Below, in pieces: positions 37,698 through 48,593 of a stretch of 64,000 nucleotides of DNA (positions are counted from its first letter, which is position 1; the number at the start of each line of letters is the position of its first letter). The stretch is from Pedobacter duraquae (lineage in GTDB: Bacteria; Bacteroidota; Bacteroidia; Sphingobacteriales; Sphingobacteriaceae), in the NCBI RefSeq assembly GCF_004362245.1, contig NZ_SNWM01000003.1, positions 744,001 to 808,000 on the forward strand. The letters are read 5' to 3'. Below the pieces are notes generated by a model that saw nothing but the letters and a program-made list of their open reading frames with translations, was not told where the DNA came from and searched no databases. Both the position numbers and the translations under genes were made by a program.

Positions 37698-40600
37698 ATG
37701 TCTTACAAAAAGGATAATAAATTAAAAAGCAATTTCACCTCGATCACCATTAGTTTGGCGTCGCCGGAAGCTATTTTAGAGCGTTCGAGTGGAGAGGTGT
37801 TAAAACCTGAGACCATAAATTACCGTACTTACAAACCTGAGCGTGATGGTTTGTTTTGCGAGCGTATTTTTGGTCCGGTAAAAGATTACGAATGTCATTG
37901 CGGTAAATATAAACGTATTCGTTATAAGGGTATTGTTTGTGACCGTTGTGGTGTTGAAGTAACTGAAAAGAAAGTACGTAGAGAGCGTATGGGGCACATC
38001 AACTTGGTGGTTCCTGTTGCGCATATCTGGTATTTCCGTTCCCTGCCGAATAAAATCGGATATCTTTTAGGTTTGCCAACAAAAAGACTCGACCTGATCA
38101 TTTATTACGAGCGTTATGTGGTAATCCAGGCTGGTTTAATGGGAGATCAGGGTATTCAGTATATGGATTTCTTAACTGAAGAAGAATATTTAGATATTCT
38201 TGATAAGTTACCTAAAGAAAATCAATATCTGGATGATAAGGATCCTAACAAATTCATCGCCAAAATGGGTGCTGAAGCCTTAGAAGATTTATTGAAACGC
38301 ATTGATTTAGATACGTTATCATATAACCTGCGTCACCAGGCTGCTAACGAGACTTCTCAGCAACGTAAAAATGAGGCGCTAAAACGTCTTCAGGTTGTTG
38401 AAGCTTTCCGTGGTGCTAAAACCAGAATTGAGAATAATCCAGAATGGATGATTATCAAAATTGTTCCTGTTATTCCACCAGAGTTACGTCCGTTAGTACC
38501 TCTTGAAGGTGGACGTTTTGCTACGTCTGACTTAAACGATTTATATCGTCGTGTAATCATCCGTAACAATCGTCTAAAACGTTTGATTGAAATCAAAGCG
38601 CCGGAAGTAATTCTGCGTAATGAAAAACGTATGTTGCAGGAAGCAGTTGACTCATTATTTGACAATTCACGTAAAGTGAATGCTGTTAAAACTGAGGGTA
38701 ACCGCGCCTTGAAATCTCTTTCAGATATTCTGAAAGGTAAACAAGGACGTTTCCGTCAAAATCTATTGGGTAAACGTGTGGATTATTCAGCACGTTCTGT
38801 AATTGTTGTTGGGCCTAACCTTAAATTGCATGAATGCGGTTTACCTAAGGATATGGCTGCTGAGCTATTTAAACCGTTTATCATTCGTAAGATGATCGAA
38901 CGTGGGATCGTAAAAACAGTTAAGTCAGCGAAGAAAATTGTTGATAGAAAAGATCCATTAGTTTGGGATATTCTTGAAAATGTATTGAAAGGTCACCCTG
39001 TATTACTGAATCGTGCACCTACCTTGCACAGATTGGGTATTCAATCTTTCCAACCTAAGTTGGTAGAAGGTAAAGCCATTCAATTACACCCACTTGTTTG
39101 TACTGCATTCAACGCGGATTTTGACGGTGACCAGATGGCTGTGCATTTACCTTTAGGTCATGCTGCTATTTTGGAAGCCCAAGTTCTGATGCTTGCTGCA
39201 CACAACATTTTAAACCCTGCAAATGGTACTCCGATTACTGTACCTTCACAGGATATGGTTCTTGGTCTATATTACATCACCAAAGGTCGTAGGACTGATG
39301 AGGGACGCGTAGTTAAAGGCCAGGATTCTATTTTCTATTCTGCGGAAGAAGTAATCATCGCATATAACGAGAAACGTATTGACCTTCATGCTTTTATTAA
39401 AGTAAAAGCTAACATCAAGGAAAATGGCGTTATTGTTAATAAATTAATTGATACTACTGTTGGACGTGTACTCTTTAACCAAATGGTTCCTGAGGAAGTT
39501 GGTTATATCAATGAGTTATTGACCAAAAAATCGTTGAGAGATATTATCGGCGAGGTTGTTAAAATCACAGGTATGGCGCGCTCTGCGAGGTTCCTTGATG
39601 ATATCAAAGAACTTGGTTTCCAAATGGCTTTCAGAGGAGGTTTATCATTTAATTTACAAGATGTAAACATTCCTGTTGAGAAGCATGCTTTATTGGAACA
39701 AGCATCTGCTGAAGTAGATGAAGTGAGGAATAACTATAACATGGGATTCATTACTAACAACGAGCGTTATAATCAGATTATCGATATCTGGACTCGTATC
39801 AATAACAGACTGACATCATTCGTGATGACACAGTTATCGAGCGATAACCAAGGTTTCAACTCTGTATATATGATGCTTGATTCCGGGGCCCGTGGTTCTA
39901 AAGAGCAGATTCGTCAGCTTTGCGGAATGCGTGGTCTGATGGCTAAGCCTCAGAAATCGGGTTCAGGTGGTGAAATTATTGAAAATCCAATTTTATCGAA
40001 CTTTAAAGAAGGACTGTCGGTATTAGAGTACTTTATCTCAACCCACGGTGCACGTAAAGGTTTGGCAGATACAGCCTTGAAAACGGCCGATGCTGGTTAC
40101 CTAACACGTCGTTTGCATGATGTTGCACAAGACATGATTGTAAACGCTGAAGATTGCGGTACTTTAAGAGGTATGTACACTACTGCTCTGAAAGATAACG
40201 AGGATATTGTTGAGCCATTGTATGACAGAATTCTGGGACGTATTTCCCTGCACGATGTCTTCAATCCGTTAGATAGTACATTGCTTGTGTCTGCTGGTCA
40301 GGATATTGATGAAGAAATTGCGAGAGCAATTGATGATTCTCCACTGGAAGGTATAGAGATTCGTTCTGTATTAACTTGCGAGAACAAAAGAGGTGTTTGT
40401 GCCCTGTGCTATGGACGTAACCTTGCAACTGGTAAACGTGTTCAAAAAGGTGAGGCTGTAGGTGTAATTGCTGCACAGTCAATCGGTGAGCCGGGTACAC
40501 AGTTAACACTACGTACTTTCCACGTGGGTGGTACCGCTTCCAACATTGCTGCTGAGTCACAGATCATTGCTAAATTTGATGGTATCATCGAATTCGAAAA

Positions 40601-41981
40601 TGTTCGTACGGTAGAGAATGACACTGAAGAAGGCGTTAAACAAATTGTTTTAGGTCGTTCAGGAGAATTTAAAATCGTTGAAGCGGGAACAAATAAGATT
40701 ATCATGACGAATAATATTCCTTATGGTTCATTCTTATATGTTGAAGATGGAGCGAAAATTACTAAAGGAGACAGGATTTGTTCATGGGATCCATACAACG
40801 CGGTTATTATCTCAGAGTTTGCCGGTAAGATTGAGTTTGATGCGATTGTTGAAGGTGTTACCTTCCGCGAAGAATCAGATGAACAAACTGGTCACCGTGA
40901 GAAAGTAATTATCGATACACGTGATAAAACTAAGAACCCTTCTGTAAGAGTAGTAGATAAAAAAGGTGAGTTAATCAGAGGATATAACATTCCTGTTGGT
41001 GCCCACATTGCTATCGACGAAGGTGAAGCAGTTAAAACGGGTCAGATTTTAGTTAAAATTCCTCGTGCAACAGGAAAAACAAGAGATATTACGGGTGGTT
41101 TACCACGTGTAACTGAATTGTTTGAAGCACGTAATCCTTCTAATCCAGCTGTTGTAACTGAGATTGATGGTGTGGTAACTTTAGGTGGCGTTAAACGTGG
41201 TAACAGAGAGATGACTATCGAGTCGAAAGACGGAGAAGTTAAAAAGTATCTGGTTCCATTGTCTAAGCACATTCTGGTACAGGATAATGACTTTGTAAAA
41301 GCTGGTATGCCATTATCTGATGGTTCAATATCACCTGCTGATATTTTAGCGATCAAAGGACCTGCTGCTGTTCAGGAATACTTAGTAAATGGTATCCAAG
41401 AGGTTTATCGTTTACAAGGTGTGAAAATCAACGACAAGCACTTTGAGGTTATTGTTCACCAGATGATGCAAAAAGTACATATTGAAGATCCGGGAGACAC
41501 TAGTTTCTTAGAGAACAATTCTGTAGACCGTTGGGATTTCATGGTAGAAAATGATGAGATCTATGACAAAAAAGTTGTTGTAGAAGCTGGTGATTCAAAT
41601 ACCGTTAAACCTGGTCAGATTATTTCATTACGTAAATTGAGAGACGAAAATTCTCAACTGAAACGTAAAGATTTAAAACAAATTGAGGTGCGTGATGCAA
41701 GACCTGCAACTGCGAGTTCAATTCTACAGGGTATTACTCGTGCATCATTAGGTACTAAATCTTTCATCTCTGCAGCTTCCTTCCAGGAAACTACAAAAGT
41801 ATTGAATGAGGCAGCTATCGCTGGTAAACGTGATAATATGTTAGGTCTGAAAGAAAACGTAATCGTAGGTCACTTAATTCCTTCTGGAACGGGTGTACGT
41901 GGTTACGAGAGAATCATCGTTGGTTCTCAAGAAGAGTACGACAAACTATTAGCTTCAAAACAAGAAGAAGTAGAAGCTTAA
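37698..41981 (+). CDS. rpoC: RNA polymerase beta' subunit
   Basis: This 1427-residue subunit has the N-terminal zinc-binding CHCGKYK...CDRCG (from about residue 65), the catalytic [12 protein letters not shown] (about 471-482), which binds the active-site Mg, and a second zinc site ([13 protein letters not shown]). Length agrees with Bacteroidetes beta'. It ends the tRNA-tuf to rpoC block, followed by a strong terminator. Confidence 0.98.
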   Translation: MSYKKDNKLKSNFTSITISLASPEAILERSSGEVLKPETINYRTYKPERDGLFCERIFGPVKDYECHCGKYKRIRYKGIVCDRCGVEVTEKKVRRERMGHINLVVPVAHIWYFRSLPNKIGYLLGLPTKRLDLIIYYERYVVIQAGLMGDQGIQYMDFLTEEEYLDILDKLPKENQYLDDKDPNKFIAKMGAEALEDLLKRIDLDTLSYNLRHQAANETSQQRKNEALKRLQVVEAFRGAKTRIENNPEWMIIKIVPVIPPELRPLVPLEGGRFATSDLNDLYRRVIIRNNRLKRLIEIKAPEVILRNEKRMLQEAVDSLFDNSRKVNAVKTEGNRALKSLSDILKGKQGRFRQNLLGKRVDYSARSVIVVGPNLKLHECGLPKDMAAELFKPFIIRKMIERGIVKTVKSAKKIVDRKDPLVWDILENVLKGHPVLLNRAPTLHRLGIQSFQPKLVEGKAIQLHPLVCTAFNADFDGDQMAVHLPLGHAAILEAQVLMLAAHNILNPANGTPITVPSQDMVLGLYYITKGRRTDEGRVVKGQDSIFYSAEEVIIAYNEKRIDLHAFIKVKANIKENGVIVNKLIDTTVGRVLFNQMVPEEVGYINELLTKKSLRDIIGEVVKITGMARSARFLDDIKELGFQMAFRGGLSFNLQDVNIPVEKHALLEQASAEVDEVRNNYNMGFITNNERYNQIIDIWTRINNRLTSFVMTQLSSDNQGFNSVYMMLDSGARGSKEQIRQLCGMRGLMAKPQKSGSGGEIIENPILSNFKEGLSVLEYFISTHGARKGLADTALKTADAGYLTRRLHDVAQDMIVNAEDCGTLRGMYTTALKDNEDIVEPLYDRILGRISLHDVFNPLDSTLLVSAGQDIDEEIARAIDDSPLEGIEIRSVLTCENKRGVCALCYGRNLATGKRVQKGEAVGVIAAQSIGEPGTQLTLRTFHVGGTASNIAAESQIIAKFDGIIEFENVRTVENDTEEGVKQIVLGRSGEFKIVEAGTNKIIMTNNIPYGSFLYVEDGAKITKGDRICSWDPYNAVIISEFAGKIEFDAIVEGVTFREESDEQTGHREKVIIDTRDKTKNPSVRVVDKKGELIRGYNIPVGAHIAIDEGEAVKTGQILVKIPRATGKTRDITGGLPRVTELFEARNPSNPAVVTEIDGVVTLGGVKRGNREMTIESKDGEVKKYLVPLSKHILVQDNDFVKAGMPLSDGSISPADILAIKGPAAVQEYLVNGIQEVYRLQGVKINDKHFEVIVHQMMQKVHIEDPGDTSFLENNSVDRWDFMVENDEIYDKKVVVEAGDSNTVKPGQIISLRKLRDENSQLKRKDLKQIEVRDARPATASSILQGITRASLGTKSFISAASFQETTKVLNEAAIAGKRDNMLGLKENVIVGHLIPSGTGVRGYERIIVGSQEEYDKLLASKQEEVEA

Positions 41982-41997
41982 TAATTATAACTAATGG

Positions 41998-42032
41998 AAA
42001 TCCCCCTGTTGAAAGACAGGGGGATTTTTTTT
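41998..42032 (+). terminator. rpoC terminator
   Basis: AAATCCCCCTGT pairs with ACAGGGGGATTT around the 6-nt loop TGAAAG, followed by a T-run. It ends the ribosomal protein and RNA polymerase unit. Confidence 0.93.
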
Positions 42033-42081
42033 GAAATATTTGAAATATAAATCCAATGCAGATTAAGTTGGATTAAAAAAG

Positions 42082-42089
42082 TAATTTTG
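42082..42089 (+). promoter_or_regulatory. -7 promoter element of the DUF3467 gene
   Basis: TAATTTTG is a perfect match to TAnnTTTG and ends 4 nt before the ATG at 42094. No TTG box is seen at 17-23 nt upstream. If used, the transcript would be leaderless or nearly so. Confidence 0.4.
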
Positions 42090-42093
42090 TACA

Positions 42094-42408
42094 ATGGAAG
42101 AACAAGCACAAGAAAACCAACTTAATATTGAACTGTCTGAAGAAATTGCAGAGGGTATATTTTCTAATCTGGCCATTATCACGCATTCTAATACCGAATT
42201 TGTACTCGACTTTATTCGTGTGATGCCAGGAATTCCAAAAGCTAAGGTTAAGTCTAGAATTATATTAACACCGGAACATGCAAAGCGCCTGATTAATGCG
42301 ATGCAGGATAATATTGAGAAATTCGAGGCTATCAATGGAAGAATTAAAACACAAGAAGAGAACGCAGGGTTTCCTATGACTTTTGGTGGGCCTACAGCTC
42401 AGGCTTAG
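42094..42408 (+). CDS. DUF3467 family protein
   Basis: This 104-residue cytoplasmic protein has the DUF3467 pattern: ELSEEIAEGIFSNLAIITHSNTEFVLDF followed by PKAKVKSRIILTPEHAKRLINAM. The function of the family is unknown; it is widespread in Bacteroidetes and often placed after rpoC. Its last 17 bases overlap the end of miaA on the other strand. Confidence 0.88.
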   Translation: MEEQAQENQLNIELSEEIAEGIFSNLAIITHSNTEFVLDFIRVMPGIPKAKVKSRIILTPEHAKRLINAMQDNIEKFEAINGRIKTQEENAGFPMTFGGPTAQA

Positions 42409-43327
42409 GACGCACTAGCATCACATCCAAGTCAGCAATAAGCGTTGATATCTGACTAGGGTGATACCACATCATTTCGCTATCTTTTCTGAACCAAGTG
42501 AGTTGACGCTTGGCAAATCTGCGGGTGTTTTGCTTGATACTGTTAATGGCGTCCTCTAAGGAAATAAGACCATCCAAATAGTCAAACAATTCAGAATATC
42601 CGACGGTTTTTAACGCGTTTAAACTACGGTATGGAAGTAATGAGCGCACTTCATCAAGAAGGCCGTTATCCATCATAAGATCGACTCTATAATTAATTTG
42701 ATCATATAATTCCTGCCTGTCTTTATTCAAGCCAATTCTTATGATATTAAAAGGTCGCTTTTTTTTAGTGTTATGAAGGTATGCCGATAATTTCTGTCCG
42801 GTGGATAAGTAAAACTCCAAACCCCGGACCAATCGCTGAGGATTTTGCTGGTCAACCGATGCAAAATATTCAGGATCAACCACGCTGAGTTGTTCTTTTA
42901 TCGGCTCTAATCCGCGCTCAAGGAAAGTAGCATTTAACTGCGCTCTAATATTTAGATCTGTTGCTGGAAGATCATCTAAACCGTTTAAAAGTGCATTAAT
43001 ATATAATCCGGACCCACCGACTAAAACGAGCACGTCGTATTTGGTAAAAAGTTCTTCAAGAAGTTTTATAGCAGCCTGTTCGAAATCTCCAGTGCTGAAA
43101 AAATCATGGATGTGGTGTGAATTGATGAAGTGGTGCTTTACAGCGGTCAGTTCATCAGCAGACGGCTTTGCCGTGCCGATTTCTGTCTCGATAAAAAACT
43201 GTCTGGAATCTGCCGAAATAATTTCGGTACGATAGTGTTTGGCTACCTCAATGCCCAGTGCTGTCTTGCCAACGGCCGTAGGGCCGGCAATAACAATCAG
43301 AGTTTTAGGGGTAGCCAAATCAGGCAT
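42392..43327 (-). CDS. miaA: tRNA dimethylallyltransferase
   Basis: This 311-residue enzyme transfers a dimethylallyl group to A37 of tRNAs reading UNN codons. It has the P-loop GPTAVGKT (15-22), SADSRQFF (about 39-46), LVGGSGLYINALLNGLD and RRFAKRQLTWFRKD near the C-terminus. Its start shares one base with the stop of the upstream gene (TAATG on the minus strand). Confidence 0.95.
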   Translation of the reverse strand: MPDLATPKTLIVIAGPTAVGKTALGIEVAKHYRTEIISADSRQFFIETEIGTAKPSADELTAVKHHFINSHHIHDFFSTGDFEQAAIKLLEELFTKYDVLVLVGGSGLYINALLNGLDDLPATDLNIRAQLNATFLERGLEPIKEQLSVVDPEYFASVDQQNPQRLVRGLEFYLSTGQKLSAYLHNTKKKRPFNIIRIGLNKDRQELYDQINYRVDLMMDNGLLDEVRSLLPYRSLNALKTVGYSELFDYLDGLISLEDAINSIKQNTRRFAKRQLTWFRKDSEMMWYHPSQISTLIADLDVMLVRPKPEL

Positions 43328-43980
43328 TAGTAGTCCTCTTTACCTTCAAAATCCTCATCGTCAAAGCTGTCGGAATCTGAAAATTCATCACTGTCATCAC
43401 TTTCCTCTTCGTCGCTGTCATCAGATTTATCTTCCGTATTGATTCCTCTTCCACCCATTGCCTCAAGTTCCTCGGTATCTTCAGGAACAAAATCCATTTC
43501 GTTCAGAAAATCAAAATCAGTAGACACCGGATTGCTTGATACGGCAACGGCACCAAAACTATTTTTGTCAATTATTTTAGGAGCCTCACCAGTGCTTTTA
43601 AATAAAAATGGATAATTAATCTTTGGATCATCTTCAAGGATGATTTTGATCAATTCAACATGAAAATCAAACGGGCGATCGAAGTTGTAGATATAGTAAA
43701 ATTTTTGGTGGGGATCTTCAATAAAACTACTCAATTTAGAGTTTTCCATAAGGGCAACACCTCTATCCTGTTTACGCTGATTTGGCTGAAAAGCAATTTC
43801 ATCGCCTTTAATCCAATGATCAGTACTAACATAGAATGAGGAAGATTTCTCAAAACTGTAGCCGGTGGAGCGGTGAATTGCTTTGTGCAAGTCTTCAAAT
43901 GTCTGAGTAGATTTGATATCAATCTCTCTTATTACCTCATCAAAATCTTCAAAACTTACTCTAAATCTATAAATTGCCAT
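43327..43980 (-). CDS. pRiA4b ORF3-like protein with acidic tail
   Basis: This 217-residue protein has an N-terminal domain of the PRiA4_ORF3 type (IYRFRVSFEDFDEVIREIDI, TFEDLHKAIHRSTGYSF, FYYIYNFDRPFDFHVELI). This domain is often labelled as an IS1096 passenger protein, though nothing mobile is nearby. The last about 40 residues are almost all Asp, Ser and Glu. Function unknown. It is coupled by one base to miaA. Confidence 0.8.
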   Translation of the reverse strand: MAIYRFRVSFEDFDEVIREIDIKSTQTFEDLHKAIHRSTGYSFEKSSSFYVSTDHWIKGDEIAFQPNQRKQDRGVALMENSKLSSFIEDPHQKFYYIYNFDRPFDFHVELIKIILEDDPKINYPFLFKSTGEAPKIIDKNSFGAVAVSSNPVSTDFDFLNEMDFVPEDTEELEAMGGRGINTEDKSDDSDEEESDDSDEFSDSDSFDDEDFEGKEDY

Positions 43981-44035
43981 TAGAACTTCTTTACTGTTTT
44001 ATAAAATTAAAAAATAAAATATATTCTTCAGTATC

Positions 44036-45445
44036 CTATTGATGTGATACCGGTTTTAATCCAAATTCCTTGGCTTTATTCAGCATAAACTGCAAAGCGG
44101 TATCGTAGCTGTTTGTAATCTCGCCTTCCAGGATAGCCTCACGTATTGCATTTTTAAGGAGCCCAACTTCCTTGCCAGCTTTTAATCCAAAGACTTCCAT
44201 GATGTCTGTTCCGGAAATAGGCGGTTGCCAATTACGGACTTTGTCACGTTCTTCCACATCCTTGAGTTTTTGTTTGACCAGCTCAAAGTTGTTTCTATAT
44301 TTCTTAATCTTATAGTCGTTCTTCGTTGTGACATCAGCATTGCAGAGTATCATCAGACTTTCAATATCTTCCCCGGCATCAAAAAGTAAACGGCGTACAG
44401 CAGAATCTGTCACTACCTCTTGGGCAAGCACAATCGGGCGTAAATGTAACTGTACTAACTTCTGAACGTATTTCATTTTCTCATTGAGCGGCAGTTTCAG
44501 CTGTCCGAAAATATGAGGAACCATTCTGGCACCTTTATCCTCATGACCGTGGAATGTCCAGCCATGCCCTTCTTCAAATCGCTTAGTAGCAGGTTTAGCG
44601 ATGTCGTGTAAGATTGCGGCCCATCTTAACCACAGATCCTCTGTTGCTCCGCAAATGTTATCCAGAACTTGCAAGGTATGGTAAAAATTGTCTTTGTGTC
44701 CTTTACCATTTATAATGTCTACTCCATATAAATTAGCCATCTGTGGGAAAATAATATGCAATAGTCCAGTATCAAATAAATACTTAAATCCAACCGAGGG
44801 AACTTTAGACAAAATGATCTTATTTAATTCATCTGTGATCCGTTCCTTAGACACAATGCTGATGCGCTCTTTTTGCTGACTGATCGCTTCGAGTGCTTTA
44901 GCGTCGATTGTGAAATTTAACTGCGATGCAAACCGTATCGCACGCATCATTCTTAATGGATCATCAGAAAATGTGGCTTCAGGCTCAAGTGGTGTCCGAA
45001 TCAATTGATGTTGTAAATCAGCTACTCCGTCAAAAGGATCGACCAGATCGCCCAAATTTTCTTTATTCAAGGAAATGGCCAACGCATTAATTGTGAAATC
45101 GCGCCTCAGTTGATCGTCTGCGATAGTTCCATTTTCCACAATAGGTTTTCTGGAATCAGCACGGTACGACTCCTTTCTTGCTCCAACAAATTCAATTTCC
45201 AAATCCTGATATCTTAGCATAGCGGTGCCGAAATTTTTAAATACGCTAAGTTTAGTGTTCAGTTTTTTAGCAACCAACTCAGCATAGTCTATTCCGTTGC
45301 CCAGGATAACGATGTCAATATCTTTAGACGGCCGTTTTAACAACAAATCACGAACAAAACCTCCGATCACGTATGCTTCAATTTGATTGCTTTGCGCTAT
45401 ATCAGCTAAAACAGTGAAAACAGGATGCTGTATATATTCTTTCAT
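44036..45445 (-). CDS. CCA-adding tRNA nucleotidyltransferase with HD domain
   Basis: This 469-residue class II nucleotidyltransferase has GGFVRD (28-33), the DIDIVI catalytic acids (about 41-46), [10 protein letters not shown], and a C-terminal HD phosphohydrolase domain ([27 protein letters not shown]). It adds or repairs the 3' CCA of tRNAs. That fits with four of the five tRNA genes here lacking encoded CCA. Some members of this family are poly(A) polymerases, but the HD-containing form in Bacteroidetes is usually the CCA enzyme. Confidence 0.88.
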   Translation of the reverse strand: MKEYIQHPVFTVLADIAQSNQIEAYVIGGFVRDLLLKRPSKDIDIVILGNGIDYAELVAKKLNTKLSVFKNFGTAMLRYQDLEIEFVGARKESYRADSRKPIVENGTIADDQLRRDFTINALAISLNKENLGDLVDPFDGVADLQHQLIRTPLEPEATFSDDPLRMMRAIRFASQLNFTIDAKALEAISQQKERISIVSKERITDELNKIILSKVPSVGFKYLFDTGLLHIIFPQMANLYGVDIINGKGHKDNFYHTLQVLDNICGATEDLWLRWAAILHDIAKPATKRFEEGHGWTFHGHEDKGARMVPHIFGQLKLPLNEKMKYVQKLVQLHLRPIVLAQEVVTDSAVRRLLFDAGEDIESLMILCNADVTTKNDYKIKKYRNNFELVKQKLKDVEERDKVRNWQPPISGTDIMEVFGLKAGKEVGLLKNAIREAILEGEITNSYDTALQFMLNKAKEFGLKPVSHQ

Positions 45446-45561
45446 TGGTGTCTGTTATTTACCCGGCTATAAATCCCTTGGTCGTTTGTCTGCGTTATTA
45501 CACAGTTCTATGGATGATCATTCAGCTGGAGACCGAGCAGTTTTTGCAAAAGTAATAAAAC

Positions 45562-46128
45562 TTACTTTCTTATAAAGGAAAACTCGCCTCCAGGGCCAAT
45601 TTTTATGATTGTAGAAGGTTTGTTTTTCGTCACCTCAAACTGTTCAGCTTCCACCACGTAATCCGCGAGGTCGATTATCTCTTGATCAATATCTGCGAAA
45701 GATTCGGGTGTCGGGCGACCTGAAATATTTGCGGACGTTGATACGAGTGGTTTACGAAAGCGCTGTATGAGCTGTTTGCAAAACTCGTGTCTAACCACTC
45801 TAATGCCAACACTTCCATCGGGATTAATCACGTTAGGTGCTAGATTTTTGGCATTAGAAAAGACAACTGTCAGGGGATGCTCAGCAAACTCAATAAGATC
45901 ATATGCTACTTCAGGTACATCATTAACATAGCTCTGTATCTTGGAATCAGTGTCTAGTAAAATGATAAAGCTTTTATCAGCAGTGCGCTGTTTGATCGTA
46001 TTTATGCGTTCCACAGCTTCAGGATTAGCAGGGTCACAGCCCAACCCCCATACAGTATCAGTAGGATAGAGGATCACGCCCCCGTTTTTTAATACGGATA
46101 ATGCAGACTCTAGATCTTTTTTAAACAT
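45562..46128 (-). CDS. tsaC: L-threonylcarbamoyladenylate synthase (Sua5/YciO/YrdC family)
   Basis: This 188-residue protein has the YrdC fold: GGVILYPTDTVWGLGCDP at about 16-33, IKQRTADKSFIILL, and PLVSTSANISGRPTP. It makes threonylcarbamoyl-AMP for the t6A37 modification of tRNAs reading ANN codons. A YciO-type paralogue cannot be excluded. It follows a GT4 gene by 14 bp on the minus strand. Confidence 0.87.
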   Translation of the reverse strand: MFKKDLESALSVLKNGGVILYPTDTVWGLGCDPANPEAVERINTIKQRTADKSFIILLDTDSKIQSYVNDVPEVAYDLIEFAEHPLTVVFSNAKNLAPNVINPDGSVGIRVVRHEFCKQLIQRFRKPLVSTSANISGRPTPESFADIDQEIIDLADYVVEAEQFEVTKNKPSTIIKIGPGGEFSFIRK

Positions 46129-46142
46129 GTTGTAAATTTAAG

Positions 46143-47282
46143 CTAAAATTTTGAGGTCAGCAGGCCGGATCTGGAGATTTGGTTATAATAGTCCATCAAC
46201 TGCGTCGAAACAGTCAAAGCATCGAATTTTTCTACAAATGTCATTCCATCAGCAACCATCATTTCGCGTTTCTTTGGATCGTTGATCACCTGGTTAATTA
46301 ATTCTGATAGCCTAATATCATCTGATGGATGAAAATATAAGCTTGATGGGCCTCCAGCCTCCTCCAAACAAGAGCCTGAAGCGGCAATAACCGGTACACC
46401 AGAATACAGTGCTTCGATAATAGGGATTCCAAATCCCTCATAAAAAGATGGATAGACAAATACATCAGCCAACTGATAAATGCCCGGCAGATCTGCAAAG
46501 GGTATGTTTTTTAAAAACTTCACGCGGTTTTCTAACCCGAGCAATTTGATTTCCCTTTTCACGAGTTCTGCATAGGGTTTTTCTTTACCAATAACCAAAA
46601 GTATATGAGAATCCGGCACATTTCTTAACGCGCGGATCAGTACACGCAGATTCTTACGATCTTCAATTGTGCCAACGTTCAGGATATATTTTTCTGGAAG
46701 TTTGTATTTTATCTTGATGTCCTGAAGTCTGCTTTCTGCGAATTTTTGCTTGAAAGCATCATCGCAGGACTGGTAGATAACCTGTATCTTTTCAGCGGGA
46801 ATGTGATAATGCTCAATAATATCCTGTTTGGTGGTTTCGCTGATCGCTATAATGCCATCGGATACTTTGCAGGCATACCTACTTTTAAAAGTATAAATGA
46901 TACGGTCAGGGTATTTGTAGTACGCTGGAAATTTTAAAAATATGAGATCATGAATAGTAACGATCGACGGTATGCCGGTTGTTCTGATCCCATAAGGCAG
47001 TTCATGACTCAGGCCATGAAAAATATCTATATCGTCATCTTTTAGCTGTGATTTAATCCCAAACATGCGCCATAAAAAGCTTTTTTTAACCGGTAGCTTT
47101 AACTCGACCTGTTCTTGGGAAAAAAAAGAAGCAATCTGAGGATTGCTTTTAATTTTAGGTGTATAAATAAAATATCGGTTTTGAGGGAAAAAAGAAACGA
47201 GTTGTTCAATCAATGAGCGACTGTAATTACCCAGTCCCGTCAGATTGTTCGCAGCCCTTTTTCCATCAAAACCAACTTTCAT
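46143..47282 (-). CDS. Family 4 glycosyltransferase
   Basis: This 379-residue GT-B enzyme has GKRAANNLTGLGNYSRSL in the acceptor loop and VFVYPSFYEGFGIPIIEALYSGVPVIAA, the E-x7-E donor motif. It resembles mannosyl- and rhamnosyltransferases of cell-surface glycans. It stands alone, far from the large cluster and between dapD and tsaC, coupled to dapD by one base (TAATG). Substrate unknown. Confidence 0.86.
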   Translation of the reverse strand: MKVGFDGKRAANNLTGLGNYSRSLIEQLVSFFPQNRYFIYTPKIKSNPQIASFFSQEQVELKLPVKKSFLWRMFGIKSQLKDDDIDIFHGLSHELPYGIRTTGIPSIVTIHDLIFLKFPAYYKYPDRIIYTFKSRYACKVSDGIIAISETTKQDIIEHYHIPAEKIQVIYQSCDDAFKQKFAESRLQDIKIKYKLPEKYILNVGTIEDRKNLRVLIRALRNVPDSHILLVIGKEKPYAELVKREIKLLGLENRVKFLKNIPFADLPGIYQLADVFVYPSFYEGFGIPIIEALYSGVPVIAASGSCLEEAGGPSSLYFHPSDDIRLSELINQVINDPKKREMMVADGMTFVEKFDALTVSTQLMDYYNQISRSGLLTSKF

Positions 47283-48100
47283 TAAACGGCTACATTATGT
47301 TCCCTTAATGCATTATTAAGAGATGTTTTCAGGTCTGTAGACTCTTTGCGTTTTCCAATAATTAAGGCACAAGGAACTTGATATTCTCCCGCAGGGAACT
47401 TCTTCGCGTAAGTACCAGGAATTACCACAGAACGAGCTGGTACAATACCTTTATATTCAATTGGTGTATCACCAGTTACATCGATGATTTTTGTAGAAGC
47501 AGTTAATACTACGTTAGCACCTAACACAGCTTCCTTTTCTACGCGTACACCTTCTACTACGATTGCTCTTGAACCCAGGAAGCAGTTATCTTCAATAATT
47601 ACCGGAGCAGCCTGAATAGGCTCCAGAACACCTCCGATACCAACACCACCACTTAAGTGTACATGTTTACCAATTTGTGCACAGGATCCCACAGTAGCCC
47701 AGGTATCTACCATAGTGCCCTCATCAACATAAGCGCCGATATTTACATAAGAAGGCATAAGTATTACCCCTTTGGCAAGGTAAGCACCATATCTTGCAAT
47801 ACCATGAGGAACTACGCGTACGCCAAGTTCCTTGTAATTGGTTTTAAGTTTCATTTTATCATGAAAAACAAAAGGGCCAACTTCAATTTCCTGCATTTGT
47901 CTGATCGGGAAATATAAAATCACAGCTTTTTTTACCCATTCATTTATTCCCCAGGAATTCAATACCGGTTCAGCTACACGAAGCTCTCCCTTATCCAGTT
48001 GCATAATTGTAGTCTCAATTGCTTCTGCATACTGATTGTATTCTAATAAAGTTCTATCCTCCCACGCGGCTTCTACCAACTTTTTTAATTCTGCTATCAT
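47282..48100 (-). CDS. dapD: Tetrahydrodipicolinate N-succinyltransferase
   Basis: This 272-residue left-handed beta-helix enzyme of lysine and diaminopimelate synthesis uses succinyl-CoA. It shows MQEIEVGPFVFHDKMKLKTNY, GVRVVPHGIARYGAYLAKGVILMPSYVNIGAYVDEGTMVDTWATVGSCAQIGK and GGVLEPIQAAPVIIEDNCFLGSRA, all conserved in DapD. The frame is open 71 codons further upstream, but the family start is ATG 48100 and the upstream part lies under the divergent S4 gene. Confidence 0.95.
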   Translation of the reverse strand: MIAELKKLVEAAWEDRTLLEYNQYAEAIETTIMQLDKGELRVAEPVLNSWGINEWVKKAVILYFPIRQMQEIEVGPFVFHDKMKLKTNYKELGVRVVPHGIARYGAYLAKGVILMPSYVNIGAYVDEGTMVDTWATVGSCAQIGKHVHLSGGVGIGGVLEPIQAAPVIIEDNCFLGSRAIVVEGVRVEKEAVLGANVVLTASTKIIDVTGDTPIEYKGIVPARSVVIPGTYAKKFPAGEYQVPCALIIGKRKESTDLKTSLNNALREHNVAV

Positions 48101-48141
48101 GATTAATTTTAATTTTCGACAAAATAAATCAATTTTATGTA

Positions 48142-48169
48142 TTGAGCGATGTTTTCTTATGTATTTTTG
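48142..48169 (+). promoter_or_regulatory. Promoter of the S4-domain gene
   Basis: TTG (48142-48144), 17 nt, then TATTTTTG (48162-48169), a full consensus match. The -7 element ends 7 nt before the ATG at 48177, so the message should have almost no leader. Confidence 0.6.
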
Positions 48170-48176
48170 ATTTTTT

Positions 48177-48593
48177 ATGACTGAACAGGAAAAGTTACGT
48201 ATCGATAAATACCTCTGGGCTATCCGTCTTTTCAAGACTAGAAGTCTGGCTACCGAAGCTTGTAAGGCGGGTAGAGTAAAGCTCAACGGCCAAAATCTTA
48301 AAGCTTCGGCCATTGTGAAGGTTGGAGAAATTTATCAGGTGTCGAAAGGGATAGAGAAAAAAGTGATTGAAGTTGTTGAGCTGCTACACACTCGCGTGGA
48401 AGCAAAAATAGCTGTCACTAAATATAAAGATATCACTCCACTGGAGGAAACTGTTGCTTATAAATCTATGTTCCATGCGCCCACTCTGCAAAGAGACAGA
48501 GGGGCGGGGCGGCCAACTAAACGTGACAGGCGTGAGATCGACGATCTCAACGATACAATGTTTGACGATGACGGAGTTAAAAAAGATCTTTAA
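48177..48593 (+). CDS. S4-domain RNA-binding protein (Hsp15-like)
   Basis: This 138-residue protein has an N-terminal S4 domain, LRIDKYLWAIRLFKTRSLATEACKAGRVKLNGQ (about 7-39), as in Hsp15/YrfH, and a basic C-terminal tail. E. coli Hsp15 rescues stalled 50S subunits that carry nascent chains. The same role here is inferred from the domain only. The 3' end overlaps the convergent deaminase gene by 4 bp. Confidence 0.82.
   Translation: MTEQEKLRIDKYLWAIRLFKTRSLATEACKAGRVKLNGQNLKASAIVKVGEIYQVSKGIEKKVIEVVELLHTRVEAKIAVTKYKDITPLEETVAYKSMFHAPTLQRDRGAGRPTKRDRREIDDLNDTMFDDDGVKKDL

Noticed and set aside
43327..43980. Reading the pRiA4-ORF3-like gene as part of an insertion sequence
   Set aside because: No transposase, terminal repeats or target duplication nearby; it lies in a coupled core operon.
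48101..48313. 71-codon N-terminal extension of dapD
   Set aside because: It overlaps the divergent S4 gene and its promoter; the DapD family starts at the ATG at 48100.
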